In this document: in pieces, positions 26,082-34,970 of the stretch
Position numbering within the stretch: position 1 is the stretch's first letter
Layout of the letters: the number at the start of each line of letters is the position of its first letter
From: Candidatus Pacearchaeota archaeon
GTDB lineage: Archaea > Nanoarchaeota > Nanoarchaeia > Pacearchaeales > GW2011-AR1
DNA length: 64,000 nt
Assembly (NCBI GenBank): GCA_023228065.1
Contig: JALOBX010000001.1
Location: 1-64,000 of the forward strand
Reading direction: 5' to 3'
Notes under the pieces: model-generated
Databases searched by the model: none
What the model was told of the DNA's origin: nothing
What the model saw: only the letters and a program-made list of their open reading frames with translations
Position numbers and translations under genes: made by a program

Positions 26082-26255
26082 TCCATTTTTCCCAGTTCGC
26101 TTCGCTCACATACAAAGCGATTACGCATACGCATCGCGCAAGATGAAAATTTTGCATAATGACAGAACAGAAGTTCCGCACAAATAAAAATTCAGAAGAA
26201 TTTTCATAATGGACAGAAATGGCTTAACGAACAAGTAAAAAAGAAAATAATTTAA
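26037..26255 (+). repeat. Duplicated 3' end of the ATPase gene with degenerate internal copies
   Basis: The final 15 codons (26037-26081) recur at 26211-26255 as GQKWLNEQVKKKII plus stop, versus WQKWLNEQIKKKII. Differences are mostly synonymous, and a 1-nt indel lies just before the match. A shorter degraded copy (ATTTTGCATAATGACAGAA) appears at about 26145-26168 and resembles 26197-26219. The spacer also holds TTCGCTTCGCTCAC at about 26100. The region has no start codon and does not look translated. Confidence 0.7.
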
Positions 26256-26278
26256 TACTCATTATTCTTGCTATAAAA

Positions 26279-26806
26279 ATGAAAAAGGGTAAAGATTACA
26301 ATGTGGCGCAGGCTTATCAGGATTATGCAAGGTATGTTGAAAGATTAAGTGATAGATATAATTCTATGGATAAAGATGTCCCCGACTATAAAATAAAAAC
26401 TCATGCTGATGTTTCTATTGCATATAATATGGCTGCAGAAAAATGGGAAAAAGCACATGAATATGAAAAAGCAATAAAAGATTACAGAATAGCTTCAAAA
26501 TTTGCATATAATAAAAAAATAAGAGAAACGCTTAGCAATAGAATAAAATTACTAGAAAAAAATTTAAGAAGAGGAACACAAAAACAATCAATGGACTTGG
26601 AAGATTTAATTTCTTTATTTTTTGGGAGAAAATTAGCTTATCTTGTTTTTGCTTTTTTTGCTTTTTTTCTTTCTGTCTCTTCTCTTTCTATTAACCTCAC
26701 AGGAAATATTATCTCTGGTTTTAAGAATATAAATCCAAATATTTTTGGCGTACTTTTATTTTCTTGCGGGTTATTATTTGTATTTCTTTTTTTAAAGAAG
26801 AAGTAA
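26279..26806 (+). CDS. TPR-like protein with C-terminal membrane hairpin, paralog 1
   Basis: Residues 8-100 are helical and TPR-like (AYNMAAEKWEKAHEYEKAIK, then DYRIASKFAYNKK). The C-terminus has two membrane segments (about 118-137 and 150-172) separated by a linker that begins SLSINLTGNIISG and ends in KKK. The closing pattern NIFGVLLFSCGLLFVFLFLK is shared with the next gene. It may be membrane-associated with the domain facing the cytoplasm. No function is recognised. Confidence 0.6.
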   Translation: MKKGKDYNVAQAYQDYARYVERLSDRYNSMDKDVPDYKIKTHADVSIAYNMAAEKWEKAHEYEKAIKDYRIASKFAYNKKIRETLSNRIKLLEKNLRRGTQKQSMDLEDLISLFFGRKLAYLVFAFFAFFLSVSSLSINLTGNIISGFKNINPNIFGVLLFSCGLLFVFLFLKKK

Positions 26807-26834
26807 AAAATTATTTAAAGTTGTTTTAACTTGA

Positions 26835-27395
26835 TTGATTATGAGAGACGAAGAAAAAACTTATATAGAAAAAGCTAGGGAAAACGAAAAAAATGCTAGA
26901 ATTGCTCTTGTTCATCATCGCAATAGAGTCCCTAAACTTTATGAATCTGCAGGAGATAATTGGATTCAGGAAGTTAAGTCAACATTAAAGAAAATATCTC
27001 CCAGCCAAAAAAAGAGATTTTTAACTTTTGCAAAGCAAGATTATAATCATGCTCTTAATGAATATGGACATAAATTAAACAAAGAAGATTTACTCTATTC
27101 AGAAAGGCAACAAATCTTTGAATCAACAAAAAATGTAAGAAAGAAATTAAATAAATTAGAAGAAACTTTAAACAGTTTATTGCCCAATTCAGACTCAAAT
27201 AATTATTCCAAAAAATCATATTATCCTGCAATAATTTCCGTATTAAGTTTTCTTTTTGCACTCTTTTTTATATCTTCTAATCTCACTGGCTTTGCAATAT
27301 CCAATACTCGCGGAAATGATTCAAATATTTTAGGATTATGTTTTTTTGTTTGTGGTTTAGTTTTTACCTTTATTTATTTTAAGAATAAAAAATAG
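26835..27395 (+). CDS. Helical protein with C-terminal membrane hairpin, paralog 2
   Basis: This 186-residue protein shares its C-terminal architecture with the preceding gene: SNLTGFAISNTRGND, then NILGLCFFVCGLVFTFIYFK. The N-terminal 120 residues are charged helices (ENEKNARIALVHHRNR) less similar to paralog 1. It lies 61 nt upstream of the pilus platform gene on the same strand. Function is unknown. Confidence 0.6.
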   Translation: MIMRDEEKTYIEKARENEKNARIALVHHRNRVPKLYESAGDNWIQEVKSTLKKISPSQKKRFLTFAKQDYNHALNEYGHKLNKEDLLYSERQQIFESTKNVRKKLNKLEETLNSLLPNSDSNNYSKKSYYPAIISVLSFLFALFFISSNLTGFAISNTRGNDSNILGLCFFVCGLVFTFIYFKNKK

Positions 27396-27455
27396 TTTTT
27401 TCTAAACATTTATTAAATATATTTCTTATTTATTAATATAAAATAAAGAGGAAAT

Positions 27456-29633
27456 ATGATACCTGGAAAACCAAACATAGATGATATTCTTAAGAAACAT
27501 TCAGCAAGAATTGAACAGCGAATAAAAACAACAGAAGTAGAAAACACTAATTTCAGCCAGTCTTATTCTAAATTTAAGGAAGAAATGGCTCCGGAACTTA
27601 CTAAGTATGAAAGATGGTGCCAGAGTCTGGGAAATATAATCAAACTGAATGTTGCAAAAAAAGATGAAGAAAAAATAAAAAGAAATCTTGCAATTGCACA
27701 TCTTGACTTGGAGCCATGGCAGCCGATTACCCTCGGAGTTATGGTTTTTATCAGCATTTTCATTCTTGGACTTTTATTGTCTGTTGTGATTGCATTATTC
27801 AAGGGAGGGATTTCACAATTTCCTGTTTTCTTTTTTGTACTCATGGTTATACTTTCAATATTTTTATTTTATTTTACCAGCGGATATCCTGGAAGACTTG
27901 CAAACAAATGGAGATTAAAAGCGAGTTCACAGATGGTTCCTGCAATTTTGTATATTGTTGTTTATATGAGACACACGCCAAATTTAGAAAAAGCAATTTC
28001 TTTTGCTTCACAACATTTGCAATATCCTCTTGCTCTTGATTTGAAAAAAGTTTTCTACAATGTTCAGATTGGAAAATTTTCAACTATCAAAGAAAGTTTG
28101 GATAATTATCTTGACACATGGAGAGATTACTCTATAGAATTTATTGAATCGTTTCATTTAATTGAAAGCAGTTTATTTGAACAAGATGATGCAAAAAGAA
28201 TTGTCACACTTGAAAAAGCTCTGCAAGTAATGCTTGATGGTGTTTATGACAAGATGCTTAGATTTACACATGATGTAAGAAGCCCTCTTACTAATGTTTA
28301 CATGCTGGGAGTTGTATTGCCTACTCTTGCTTTGGCTTTGTTACCCTTGGCTTCTGCGATGGTTGGAGATGCTCTTAAATGGTATCATATTTTTATTTTG
28401 TTCAATCTGATAATTCCTTTTTTTGTTTTCTATTTAACAGATAAAGTTATGTTTTTAAGGCCAGGAGGTTATGGAGAATCAACACTTCTTGAAAGAAATC
28501 CTCTTTATCCTGTTTACAAAAGCAACAAGCCATATCTTAAAGCATTTTTAATCTGTCTTCCATTTTTTATAATTGGGCTTTTGCCTTTAATATTTCAATT
28601 TACTTTTATTCCACAAGCTTTGGGACTTAAACAAGATTATAGTTTTGCAGAAATAGGATTAGGATTTTTTGGAAGTGAATTTTTATTTGATTTTAGAGAT
28701 GCTGGAGGAAAACTTGTTGGTCCTTTTGGAGTTGGTGCTTTAGTTTTTGGAGTCTTTTTTATTTTGGGAGTTTCATTATTTTTCTCGATGGCTTTCAAAG
28801 AAAAAACAAAAGGGCTGATTAAAGAAAGAGAAAAGACAAAACAACTTGAAGTTGAGTTTAACAATTCTTTATTTCAATTAGGAAACAGAATTGGAAATGG
28901 AATTCCTCCTGAACTTGCATTCAGCAAGGTTGCAGAATCAGCAAGAGGATTAAAGACAGAGGATTTTTTCAAAAGAGTAAATTATAATGTCATGCAGATG
29001 GGAATGAGTGTTGAACAGGCAGTATTTGACGAGAAGAGAGGAGCAATTGCTTATTATCCTTCTGACTTGATTGCAACAAGCATGAAAATTCTTGTAGAGT
29101 CTGCAAAGAAAGGATTGAATATCGCAGCATTAAGTTTGATAAGCATTTCAGAATATGTAAAGAACATAAATAAAATTACTGACAGATTAAGAGATTTGCT
29201 TGCTGAAATAATCTCTGACATGAAAAGCAATATGACTTTCCTTGCACCTTTGCTTTCAGGAATTGTTGTTGGACTTGCAGCAATGATAACCCAAATATTA
29301 AGCAAACTAAGCTTGTCTAATATCGGCGGAGGAGACAGCGGAGCAGTTGCCGGAATTGGAAACATAGGAAATATTTTGAATATATTTGACATGACAAAAA
29401 TGATTCCTCCTTATTTGCTACAGCTCATTGTAGGAATTTATTTAATTGAAATCATTTTTATTTTAACAGGAGCTCTTGTTATAATTGATTCAGGAGAGGA
29501 TAAATTAGAAAAGACAAACAAGACAGGAATTAATTTGTCAAAAGGAATCGGACTTTATGTTGTTACAGCATTGCTTGCAATTATTGCATTGTTCTTTTTA
29601 ACATCAATTGTTGTTGGAAATCTTGGGGGATAG
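27456..29633 (+). CDS. Type IV pilus/archaellum platform protein, two T2SSF units (TadC/FlaJ-like)
   Basis: This 725-residue membrane protein carries two GspF-type domains. The first spans about 165-320 (KAISFASQHLQYPLALDLKK to MLGVVLPTLALALL), and the second spans about 455-610 (FNNSLFQLGNRIGNGIPPEL to TFLAPLLSG). Membrane segments flank each domain, and one lies at the C-terminus. It should form the inner-membrane platform worked by the ATPase encoded upstream. An RBS-like GAGG lies just before the ATG. Confidence 0.88.
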   Translation: MIPGKPNIDDILKKHSARIEQRIKTTEVENTNFSQSYSKFKEEMAPELTKYERWCQSLGNIIKLNVAKKDEEKIKRNLAIAHLDLEPWQPITLGVMVFISIFILGLLLSVVIALFKGGISQFPVFFFVLMVILSIFLFYFTSGYPGRLANKWRLKASSQMVPAILYIVVYMRHTPNLEKAISFASQHLQYPLALDLKKVFYNVQIGKFSTIKESLDNYLDTWRDYSIEFIESFHLIESSLFEQDDAKRIVTLEKALQVMLDGVYDKMLRFTHDVRSPLTNVYMLGVVLPTLALALLPLASAMVGDALKWYHIFILFNLIIPFFVFYLTDKVMFLRPGGYGESTLLERNPLYPVYKSNKPYLKAFLICLPFFIIGLLPLIFQFTFIPQALGLKQDYSFAEIGLGFFGSEFLFDFRDAGGKLVGPFGVGALVFGVFFILGVSLFFSMAFKEKTKGLIKEREKTKQLEVEFNNSLFQLGNRIGNGIPPELAFSKVAESARGLKTEDFFKRVNYNVMQMGMSVEQAVFDEKRGAIAYYPSDLIATSMKILVESAKKGLNIAALSLISISEYVKNINKITDRLRDLLAEIISDMKSNMTFLAPLLSGIVVGLAAMITQILSKLSLSNIGGGDSGAVAGIGNIGNILNIFDMTKMIPPYLLQLIVGIYLIEIIFILTGALVIIDSGEDKLEKTNKTGINLSKGIGLYVVTALLAIIALFFLTSIVVGNLGG

Positions 29634-29717
29634 CGAGACAACCTAATCGGTTTTCTTAACTCTCGACTTCGCTCATTTATTCCTGACCTTACCTCCGCGA
29701 AATCGCTCGGCTTAACT

Positions 29718-29749
29718 TTCCCTTTAAATTACTGCTCACGGCTGGTTAG
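29718..29749. repeat. Interspersed repeat, family 2, copy 2
   Basis: This matches 11463-11493 at about 27 of 32 positions. It lies in the 150-bp gap after the platform gene, which also holds GACTTCGCTCATTTATTCC at about 29662-29680, related to the spacer near 26100. No gene is visible in this gap. Confidence 0.5.
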
Positions 29750-29783
29750 TTAATTTTATTAATCTCCCTTGCTTTTTTTATTT

Positions 29784-29933
29784 ATGAATAAAAGAGGAAT
29801 AATATCAGATTATCTTCCATGGATAATAATTGCACTTATTGTTCTTGCAATAGTTATGATAAGCATTTTTATGCTTAAAGGAAAAGGGCTGGAATTTATT
29901 AAAAATATAAAAGATATTTTCAGAGGAGGATAA
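29784..29933 (+). CDS. Mini-pilin 1 (class III signal)
   Basis: The 49-residue product starts MNKRGIISDYLPWIIIALIV. A basic KRG precedes a hydrophobic segment of about 20 residues, as in class III (archaeal prepilin) signals cleaved after Gly by the prepilin peptidase encoded at 37072. A short basic tail follows. It heads a run of similar tiny genes that overlap or abut. Confidence 0.65.
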   Translation: MNKRGIISDYLPWIIIALIVLAIVMISIFMLKGKGLEFIKNIKDIFRGG

Positions 29934-29934
29934 A

Positions 29935-30099
29935 ATCGCAGAATTAACTATTGAACAGCTTATCAAAATAATTATAGGAATTTTGGTAGTTGTTGCTGTT
30001 GGTGCAGGAGTTTATTTATTTTTTAAAGATAGAGTAATGGATTTTTTTCAGCAGATTTCTTTTAATAATTCAAATAAATTATTTTTGAGTTTTGCATAA
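29935..30099 (+). CDS. Mini-pilin-like ORF with non-canonical ATC start
   Basis: The reading frame AELTIEQLIKIIIGILVVVA with tail AGVYLFFKDRVMDFFQQIS continues for 54 codons and ends in TAATG shared with the next pilin. There is no ATG, GTG or TTG before GCA 29938. The codon ahead of it is ATC (29935-29937), preceded by GGAGG 9-13 nt upstream, inside the end of mini-pilin 1. The start could be ATC, or this could be a mutated ATG. The sequence itself looks pilin-like. Confidence 0.5.
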   Translation: MAELTIEQLIKIIIGILVVVAVGAGVYLFFKDRVMDFFQQISFNNSNKLFLSFA

Positions 30100-30575
30100 T
30101 GAATAAAAAAGGATTTTTATTGGGGGAAGAAACACTTAAGATTATAATTGCTGTTATTGCAATAGGTTTTCTTGTTTATCTCTTGGCTGCATTATATTTT
30201 TCTCTGAATAGCGAACAGAAAGCAAAAGAAGCGCAGGCAAGCTTGAATGATATTTTAATGAAAGAAATAATTCGTCTTGGAAGCAATGGAACTTACAATG
30301 AACAGGGAATTTTAATTCCAAATCCTTCTGGGTGGTATATTTTGGGATTCACTTCAGAAAAAAAACCTAACAGCTGTACAGGAACAAACTGCGTGTGCAT
30401 TTGTGAAAATGCTTTGATAAATATTTTTGATGCCCAAATAAAAAACTGCGATAAAAAAGGAAGCTGTGTAGTTGTTCCAAGCCTTAAAGAATTTGCAAAA
30501 ATAAAAATAGAAAAAGACGGAACTCCAATTTTAATCCAGAAATTAAATGATTTTCTTATGATTACCAAAAAATGA
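30099..30575 (+). CDS. Class III prepilin-like protein
   Basis: This 158-residue protein starts MNKKGFLLGEETLKIIIAVI. A KKG cleavage site is followed by a hydrophobic assembly helix of about 20 residues, and a globular domain (GWYILGFTSEK, four clustered Cys in CTGTNCVCICENAL) follows. Its ATG overlaps the preceding stop (TAATG), and the following tiny gene begins inside its last codons, so the array is translationally coupled. Confidence 0.7.
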   Translation: MNKKGFLLGEETLKIIIAVIAIGFLVYLLAALYFSLNSEQKAKEAQASLNDILMKEIIRLGSNGTYNEQGILIPNPSGWYILGFTSEKKPNSCTGTNCVCICENALINIFDAQIKNCDKKGSCVVVPSLKEFAKIKIEKDGTPILIQKLNDFLMITKK

Positions 30576-30673
30576 ATTTAGATGAGATGATAAAATATTT
30601 AATATGGATTGTTTTTTTTGCATTAGCAGCAGCAGGAATATATTTCTTGCTTAAAAAAATGGGGATTTTGTAA
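30572..30673 (+). CDS. Tiny membrane protein in the pilin array
   Basis: The 33-residue product MNLDEMIKYLIWIVFFALAA ends in a basic tail (LLKKMGIL). It lacks a clear KxG signal, so it may be a pilin-accessory micro-protein. Support is positional: it starts in the end of the preceding pilin (ATGA overlap) and stops 1 nt before the next gene. Confidence 0.5.
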   Translation: MNLDEMIKYLIWIVFFALAAAGIYFLLKKMGIL

Positions 30674-30674
30674 A

Positions 30675-31553
30675 ATGAATAATAAAAGAGCAGACATAAC
30701 AACACAGCAAATTGTTATACTCATAATATTGATAACAAGCTTTGTGGTAATCTTGATTTTTTTATTTGCTCTTAATTTTGGAAAAACAAGCGAGAAAGAA
30801 ATCTGTCATAATTCTGTTGTTACAAGGGGAACAAATGTTCTTCCAGGAGAATCTATTCCTCTTAACTGCAAAACAAGTTACATCTGCATTACTAAAGATG
30901 GAACTTGCGAGAAAATGAGCGGAACTTATGAAAAGAAAACTGCAAAAAAAACAAAAGAAGAAGTTTACAGCATCTTAGCAAATGAGATGGCTGATTGCTG
31001 GTGGATTTTTGGAGAAGGAAAAATAAATTATGTTGGGAAAGATTTCAAATCTGATTTATATTGTTCAATATGCTCTCAAATAAGTTTTGATAATAGTCTT
31101 GATATGTTTGAAAATGGGGAGATAGATAAAAAATTATTTTATAATTATCTTGCAAAAACAAATGTTTCTGGAAAAGATACAAGTTATTTGGAATATTTGA
31201 ATGGGTTAGCAAGTGCTGATGCAATAGAAGCTAGTCTTAAGAATAGCAATAATTCAGAATTTGGAAAAATAAATCTTGCAAAACAATATTATGTTATTAT
31301 GGGAATATTCAGCGAGACTGGTGTAGGGCAGTGGACTTTATCTGGTGCTGGTGCAGGAATGGCTGTGGGGTTAGTTGTTGGGGGACCAATAGGTGTTGTG
31401 ATTGGGGGTATTGTTGGCGGAGTTGGAGGACACTTTGTAGCAACAATTGTTAAAGGAGACTCAAAAAATAATTATCTTTCTCCTGAAATAGTTGAAGCAA
31501 ATTCTGAAGATTTTGAGAAGTTAAGGTGTGCATCTATTAAAACATTAGGTTGA
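30675..31553 (+). CDS. Class III prepilin-like surface protein
   Basis: This 292-residue protein starts MNNKRADITTQQIVILIILI, with a KRA signal ahead of a hydrophobic helix. The central region (about 35-200) is Cys-containing and polar. A glycine-rich hydrophobic stretch lies at about 222-258 (GAGAGMAVGLVVGGPIGVVI). It is probably processed and assembled at the surface. No family is recognised. Confidence 0.65.
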   Translation: MNNKRADITTQQIVILIILITSFVVILIFLFALNFGKTSEKEICHNSVVTRGTNVLPGESIPLNCKTSYICITKDGTCEKMSGTYEKKTAKKTKEEVYSILANEMADCWWIFGEGKINYVGKDFKSDLYCSICSQISFDNSLDMFENGEIDKKLFYNYLAKTNVSGKDTSYLEYLNGLASADAIEASLKNSNNSEFGKINLAKQYYVIMGIFSETGVGQWTLSGAGAGMAVGLVVGGPIGVVIGGIVGGVGGHFVATIVKGDSKNNYLSPEIVEANSEDFEKLRCASIKTLG

Positions 31554-31584
31554 GAAGTTTTATTAAATATATTTTATTTTTAAT

Positions 31585-33765
31585 ATGATGAAAAGGAGAA
31601 AAAGAGAAAAAATTAGTTCTATTAAATGGATAATTATTGGATTAATTAGTTTAATATTTTTATTTTTTGTATTTAATACTTTTACTGGAAAAGTTATTAA
31701 TGGTTATGCTTCTCTTGGAGAATCATGCCTTACTCAAGATTGTTGTTGCGGATTAAGCTGTTCAAAAGGAGTTTGTATGAATTTTTCTACTTCTACTTCT
31801 TGTACCTGCCCTCCTGGAGCTAATTGTAATTGTGTTGGGCCTATGTCTGTATCTTGCAGTAATGTTGGCGATTCTTGTACTTCCTCTTCGGATTGTTGTT
31901 CTGATATGGGGTTAAGTTGTAACCAAGGAATTTGTGCTTCTGGTGTATCTTTTTCTGACAAGAGGGTATTAACACTGAATCTTATGCCGAATCATGAAGA
32001 TAGTAATATTTTTGTTTACATAAATTTAAACGCAATTACAAATTTAAATTCTTATACTCAATTAGGCTTTACTATTAGAAAAGAAAATGGTATAATTTAT
32101 GCTCCTCTTGGTTCAGAATTAACTATAAGCAACTTTGTAAGATTCCCCTTTCAAAATAAAATCTACTCTACATCTGTTGCAAATTTAAATCCCAATTCTA
32201 CATATGAAGTATGTTTAAATGGAATCCAAAATTACGTTACTACTGGTGATTTTAATTGTGTAAACATTACAACTGAACCAAAAAAACAATCTGTTGTATT
32301 AATACTAAGAAATTATGATTTAGATTCAGAAGAGAATGAATTAGTAGGTTCTTGGATAAATAAATTAAAGATTGATACAAATTTAATTATAAAACAATTA
32401 AATCTTTCAGCTGGAACTAGCAGCGGTCAATTGTATAAAATTTTGAATTTATCTTATGCTACATCAAATTTAAAATATGTAATCTTTGTTGGTTGGGATA
32501 TACCCATTCCAGAGATAGACACTGATTTTATGGGAAGGATATATTCTCTTTCTCCTTATCATTCATTATCTTATGATGTAACAAATAATGATAATGGTTT
32601 TTATAATCCACATAATTCCTTAAATGAAGTTACAGTTGCGGTTATAAGGCCCAATGATAAAAACAAATCTGAAATGGTTAGTTATTTTAATCGCCTCTTT
32701 CATTATTATAATGGTGGATTGAATTATAATAAAAGAATTTTGATGGCTAATTCAATGATTCCTGCTGATTTTAATAATGCTCCAAGTGATTATATTAATA
32801 GCCAATATCCTCTTTCCAGTATTGATTGGCTAGATGGCATAACAAATTATTATAATTATACTCAAGGGATAGAATGGCAAAATAGTTATAAAAATTATTT
32901 AAACAATAGTTATAATTTCTTGATAGTTGATGCTCATGGTGGTGCTGATGGACACATGCCACGTAGTGGTCCTTATCAATCACAACAGATTACTGCTAAT
33001 TTTATAAGACAAGCAAATCCAAAAATAAAATATATTATTGGAATCTCTTGTAATATAGGGAACTTGAAATCTGGATATGAATCAAGCGGATTTCCTTCTC
33101 CAATGGCGTCTTATGTATTTAGTGGAGATTCTTTAGTTGGGTTGGGAGCAGAAATGCCTTATACAGATGTGAATGGACAAACCTCAAAACGAATTTATGA
33201 AAGTCTTCTTTTAGGGAACAATATTGGCGATGCAAGCAGAAGATATGGGTTTGTTGTTTTTGGAGACCCTTTTATAAAAGAAACCTCTTTAACATGCAAC
33301 TCTTTAGGAAAAATTTGTTCATCATCAGAGGACTGTTGTTCTGGATTAATTTGTGTTAAAGGATTATGTACTTCTTCAATATCTTCTTCAATAGTTTCTT
33401 CTGAAAATAAAAGTCAAATTAATTCTGAAGAACCGCCAATAATATCTGCAGAAGAACAATTCACAACAACCTCCCCAGAAAGTCAAATTATTTCTGAAGA
33501 AGAACAACCAACTATTTCTGAATCCACTTCTTCTGTAAACAGAGCATGCGAGTTTGGATGTTTATCTGGAGATAAATGTCTGCCTTATGGCTATAGGATA
33601 GGAACTAAATATTGTGATATAACTAATAATCTTCTTAAACAAAAGTCTGTTAGCCTATGTAATAATAATTTTGAATGCATAAGTAATTCTTGTATTGACG
33701 GGCAATGTGTTGAACCGGGAGTTTGGACAAGACTTATTAATTGGTTTAGAAATCTTTTTGGATAA
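31585..33765 (+). CDS. Clan CD (caspase/gingipain-like) surface peptidase with knottin-like modules
   Basis: The product has 726 residues. A signal-anchor (residues about 12-32) ends in FTGKVINGYASLGESC. Cys-rich modules of the form G-x-SC...CC...L-x-C...G-x-C lie at about 45-65 and 92-115 and again near 572-592, with two more divergent ones at 655-715. Between them is a peptidase core: DAHGG with H451 and GISCNIGN with C489 are the His/Cys dyad of clan CD, closest to the C25/gingipain arrangement. A Ser/Glu-rich linker lies at about 600-650. It is probably surface-displayed. Confidence 0.72.
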   Translation: MMKRRKREKISSIKWIIIGLISLIFLFFVFNTFTGKVINGYASLGESCLTQDCCCGLSCSKGVCMNFSTSTSCTCPPGANCNCVGPMSVSCSNVGDSCTSSSDCCSDMGLSCNQGICASGVSFSDKRVLTLNLMPNHEDSNIFVYINLNAITNLNSYTQLGFTIRKENGIIYAPLGSELTISNFVRFPFQNKIYSTSVANLNPNSTYEVCLNGIQNYVTTGDFNCVNITTEPKKQSVVLILRNYDLDSEENELVGSWINKLKIDTNLIIKQLNLSAGTSSGQLYKILNLSYATSNLKYVIFVGWDIPIPEIDTDFMGRIYSLSPYHSLSYDVTNNDNGFYNPHNSLNEVTVAVIRPNDKNKSEMVSYFNRLFHYYNGGLNYNKRILMANSMIPADFNNAPSDYINSQYPLSSIDWLDGITNYYNYTQGIEWQNSYKNYLNNSYNFLIVDAHGGADGHMPRSGPYQSQQITANFIRQANPKIKYIIGISCNIGNLKSGYESSGFPSPMASYVFSGDSLVGLGAEMPYTDVNGQTSKRIYESLLLGNNIGDASRRYGFVVFGDPFIKETSLTCNSLGKICSSSEDCCSGLICVKGLCTSSISSSIVSSENKSQINSEEPPIISAEEQFTTTSPESQIISEEEQPTISESTSSVNRACEFGCLSGDKCLPYGYRIGTKYCDITNNLLKQKSVSLCNNNFECISNSCIDGQCVEPGVWTRLINWFRNLFG

Positions 33766-33809
33766 TAAATTTTAGTTAGTTTTATTAATTCTCTTCTCAT
33801 TTATTGCAT

Positions 33810-34202
33810 ATGAAAAAAAGGGGTTCATTATTAGTTGAAAATGTAATCTTTATTGTTTTAAATTTAATTTTTATAACAATTCTTGCATTTTTTATATTCA
33901 GACAAGGCAATGGGGCAATTGTTCTTGAACAAAGTTACGCAAAAAATATTGCGCTGTTAATTGATTCTGCAAAACCAGTCACAGAAATGAAATTAAACAT
34001 GGAAGATGCAATGACTCTTGCTGAAAAAAATGGTGTTAGCAGAGAAGAAATTGTAACAAGAAATGGAAATATTATCACAGTTAAATTAAGCAAGCAGGGA
34101 GGGTATCAATATTCTTTTTTTAGTAATGTTGATGTCAGTATTTATCCTGATGTTATTCCTGAAAAAAATTACATAATTAAAATTAATGGGTATTTGAAAT
34201 GA
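33810..34202 (+). CDS. Class III prepilin-like protein
   Basis: This product of 130 residues starts at ATG 33810 (MKKRGSLLVENVIFIVLNLI); a TTG lies 6 nt upstream in frame. A KRG signal with Glu at +5 after cleavage is the classic type IV pilin N-terminus. The globular part is about 95 residues and holds an NGNIITVKLSKQGGYQYSFF strand region. Its end overlaps the next gene. Confidence 0.72.
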   Translation: MKKRGSLLVENVIFIVLNLIFITILAFFIFRQGNGAIVLEQSYAKNIALLIDSAKPVTEMKLNMEDAMTLAEKNGVSREEIVTRNGNIITVKLSKQGGYQYSFFSNVDVSIYPDVIPEKNYIIKINGYLK

Positions 34203-34717
34203 TGAACAAGAAAGGAGACAAGATTCTTTCTGTCTACTGGTTTGCAATTCTAATTATTGTAGCTGGAGGAATTTTTGGGATGGTTTATGTTTTTTACGGA
34301 GCTCCTTATGATGTAAGAGAAATAGAATCTGATTTGCTGATAAATAAACTTGCAGACTGTGTTTCTTATGCTGGGAGAATAAATACCAATTTTATTTCTA
34401 ATGGCGTTATTGTTAATAATAATGAAAGTTTGTTAAAACAATGTCATCTTATTTTTAATTCAAGTGAATGGGATGAAGAGCAATATTATACAGAAATAGA
34501 TTTTTACAGAATTGAAAATTCAAATAATTCTTTTTTGAACATTAATGCTGGAAATAATAAATGGCTTGCGAATTGTGCTATACAGGAAAATAAAGAATTT
34601 GAAAAATTAGCAAAATGCAACAGAGCAAGTTTTTATTCTATTGATGATTTAAACAATCAATATATAATTAAAATTTTAAGTGTAGTTAGAAAAGCAGAAA
34701 AAAATGCTAAATTATAA
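34199..34717 (+). CDS. Class III prepilin-like protein
   Basis: This 172-residue protein starts MMNKKGDKILSVYWFAILII. A KKG signal precedes a hydrophobic helix, and the polar domain has several Asn-X-Ser/Thr sequons (NNES, NSSE, NNSF) that could be glycosylated outside the cell. The ATG overlaps the preceding stop. The start could equally be the second ATG at 34202. Confidence 0.68.
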   Translation: MMNKKGDKILSVYWFAILIIVAGGIFGMVYVFYGAPYDVREIESDLLINKLADCVSYAGRINTNFISNGVIVNNNESLLKQCHLIFNSSEWDEEQYYTEIDFYRIENSNNSFLNINAGNNKWLANCAIQENKEFEKLAKCNRASFYSIDDLNNQYIIKILSVVRKAEKNAKL

Positions 34718-34970
34718 GTTAGGAAAGAAAGGACAAGTTGGAGAAACAGTATCGTGGATAGTTGCAACTCTTGTTATTGTAGGAATTTTGCTAATTTTTA
34801 TTTATTTTTCTACATTAATAGCAAAAACAAAACTTATTGAATTGAGAGATTTTAAATTTGGTTCTGAAGAAAAAATTGATTTATTATCCCAAAAAAATTC
34901 TTTTGCTTATAACATTACTAATAATAAAAACAAAGAATTAATTGAAAATATACTTAAAGAAAATGGTTAG
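34704..34970 (+). CDS. Class III prepilin-like protein, short
   Basis: The 88-residue product MLNYKLGKKGQVGETVSWIV carries a KKG cleavage site and a conserved-looking Glu four residues after cleavage, followed by a hydrophobic helix of about 20 residues. It overlaps the genes on both sides, by 14 nt and by 8 nt. Confidence 0.68.
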   Translation: MLNYKLGKKGQVGETVSWIVATLVIVGILLIFIYFSTLIAKTKLIELRDFKFGSEEKIDLLSQKNSFAYNITNNKNKELIENILKENG

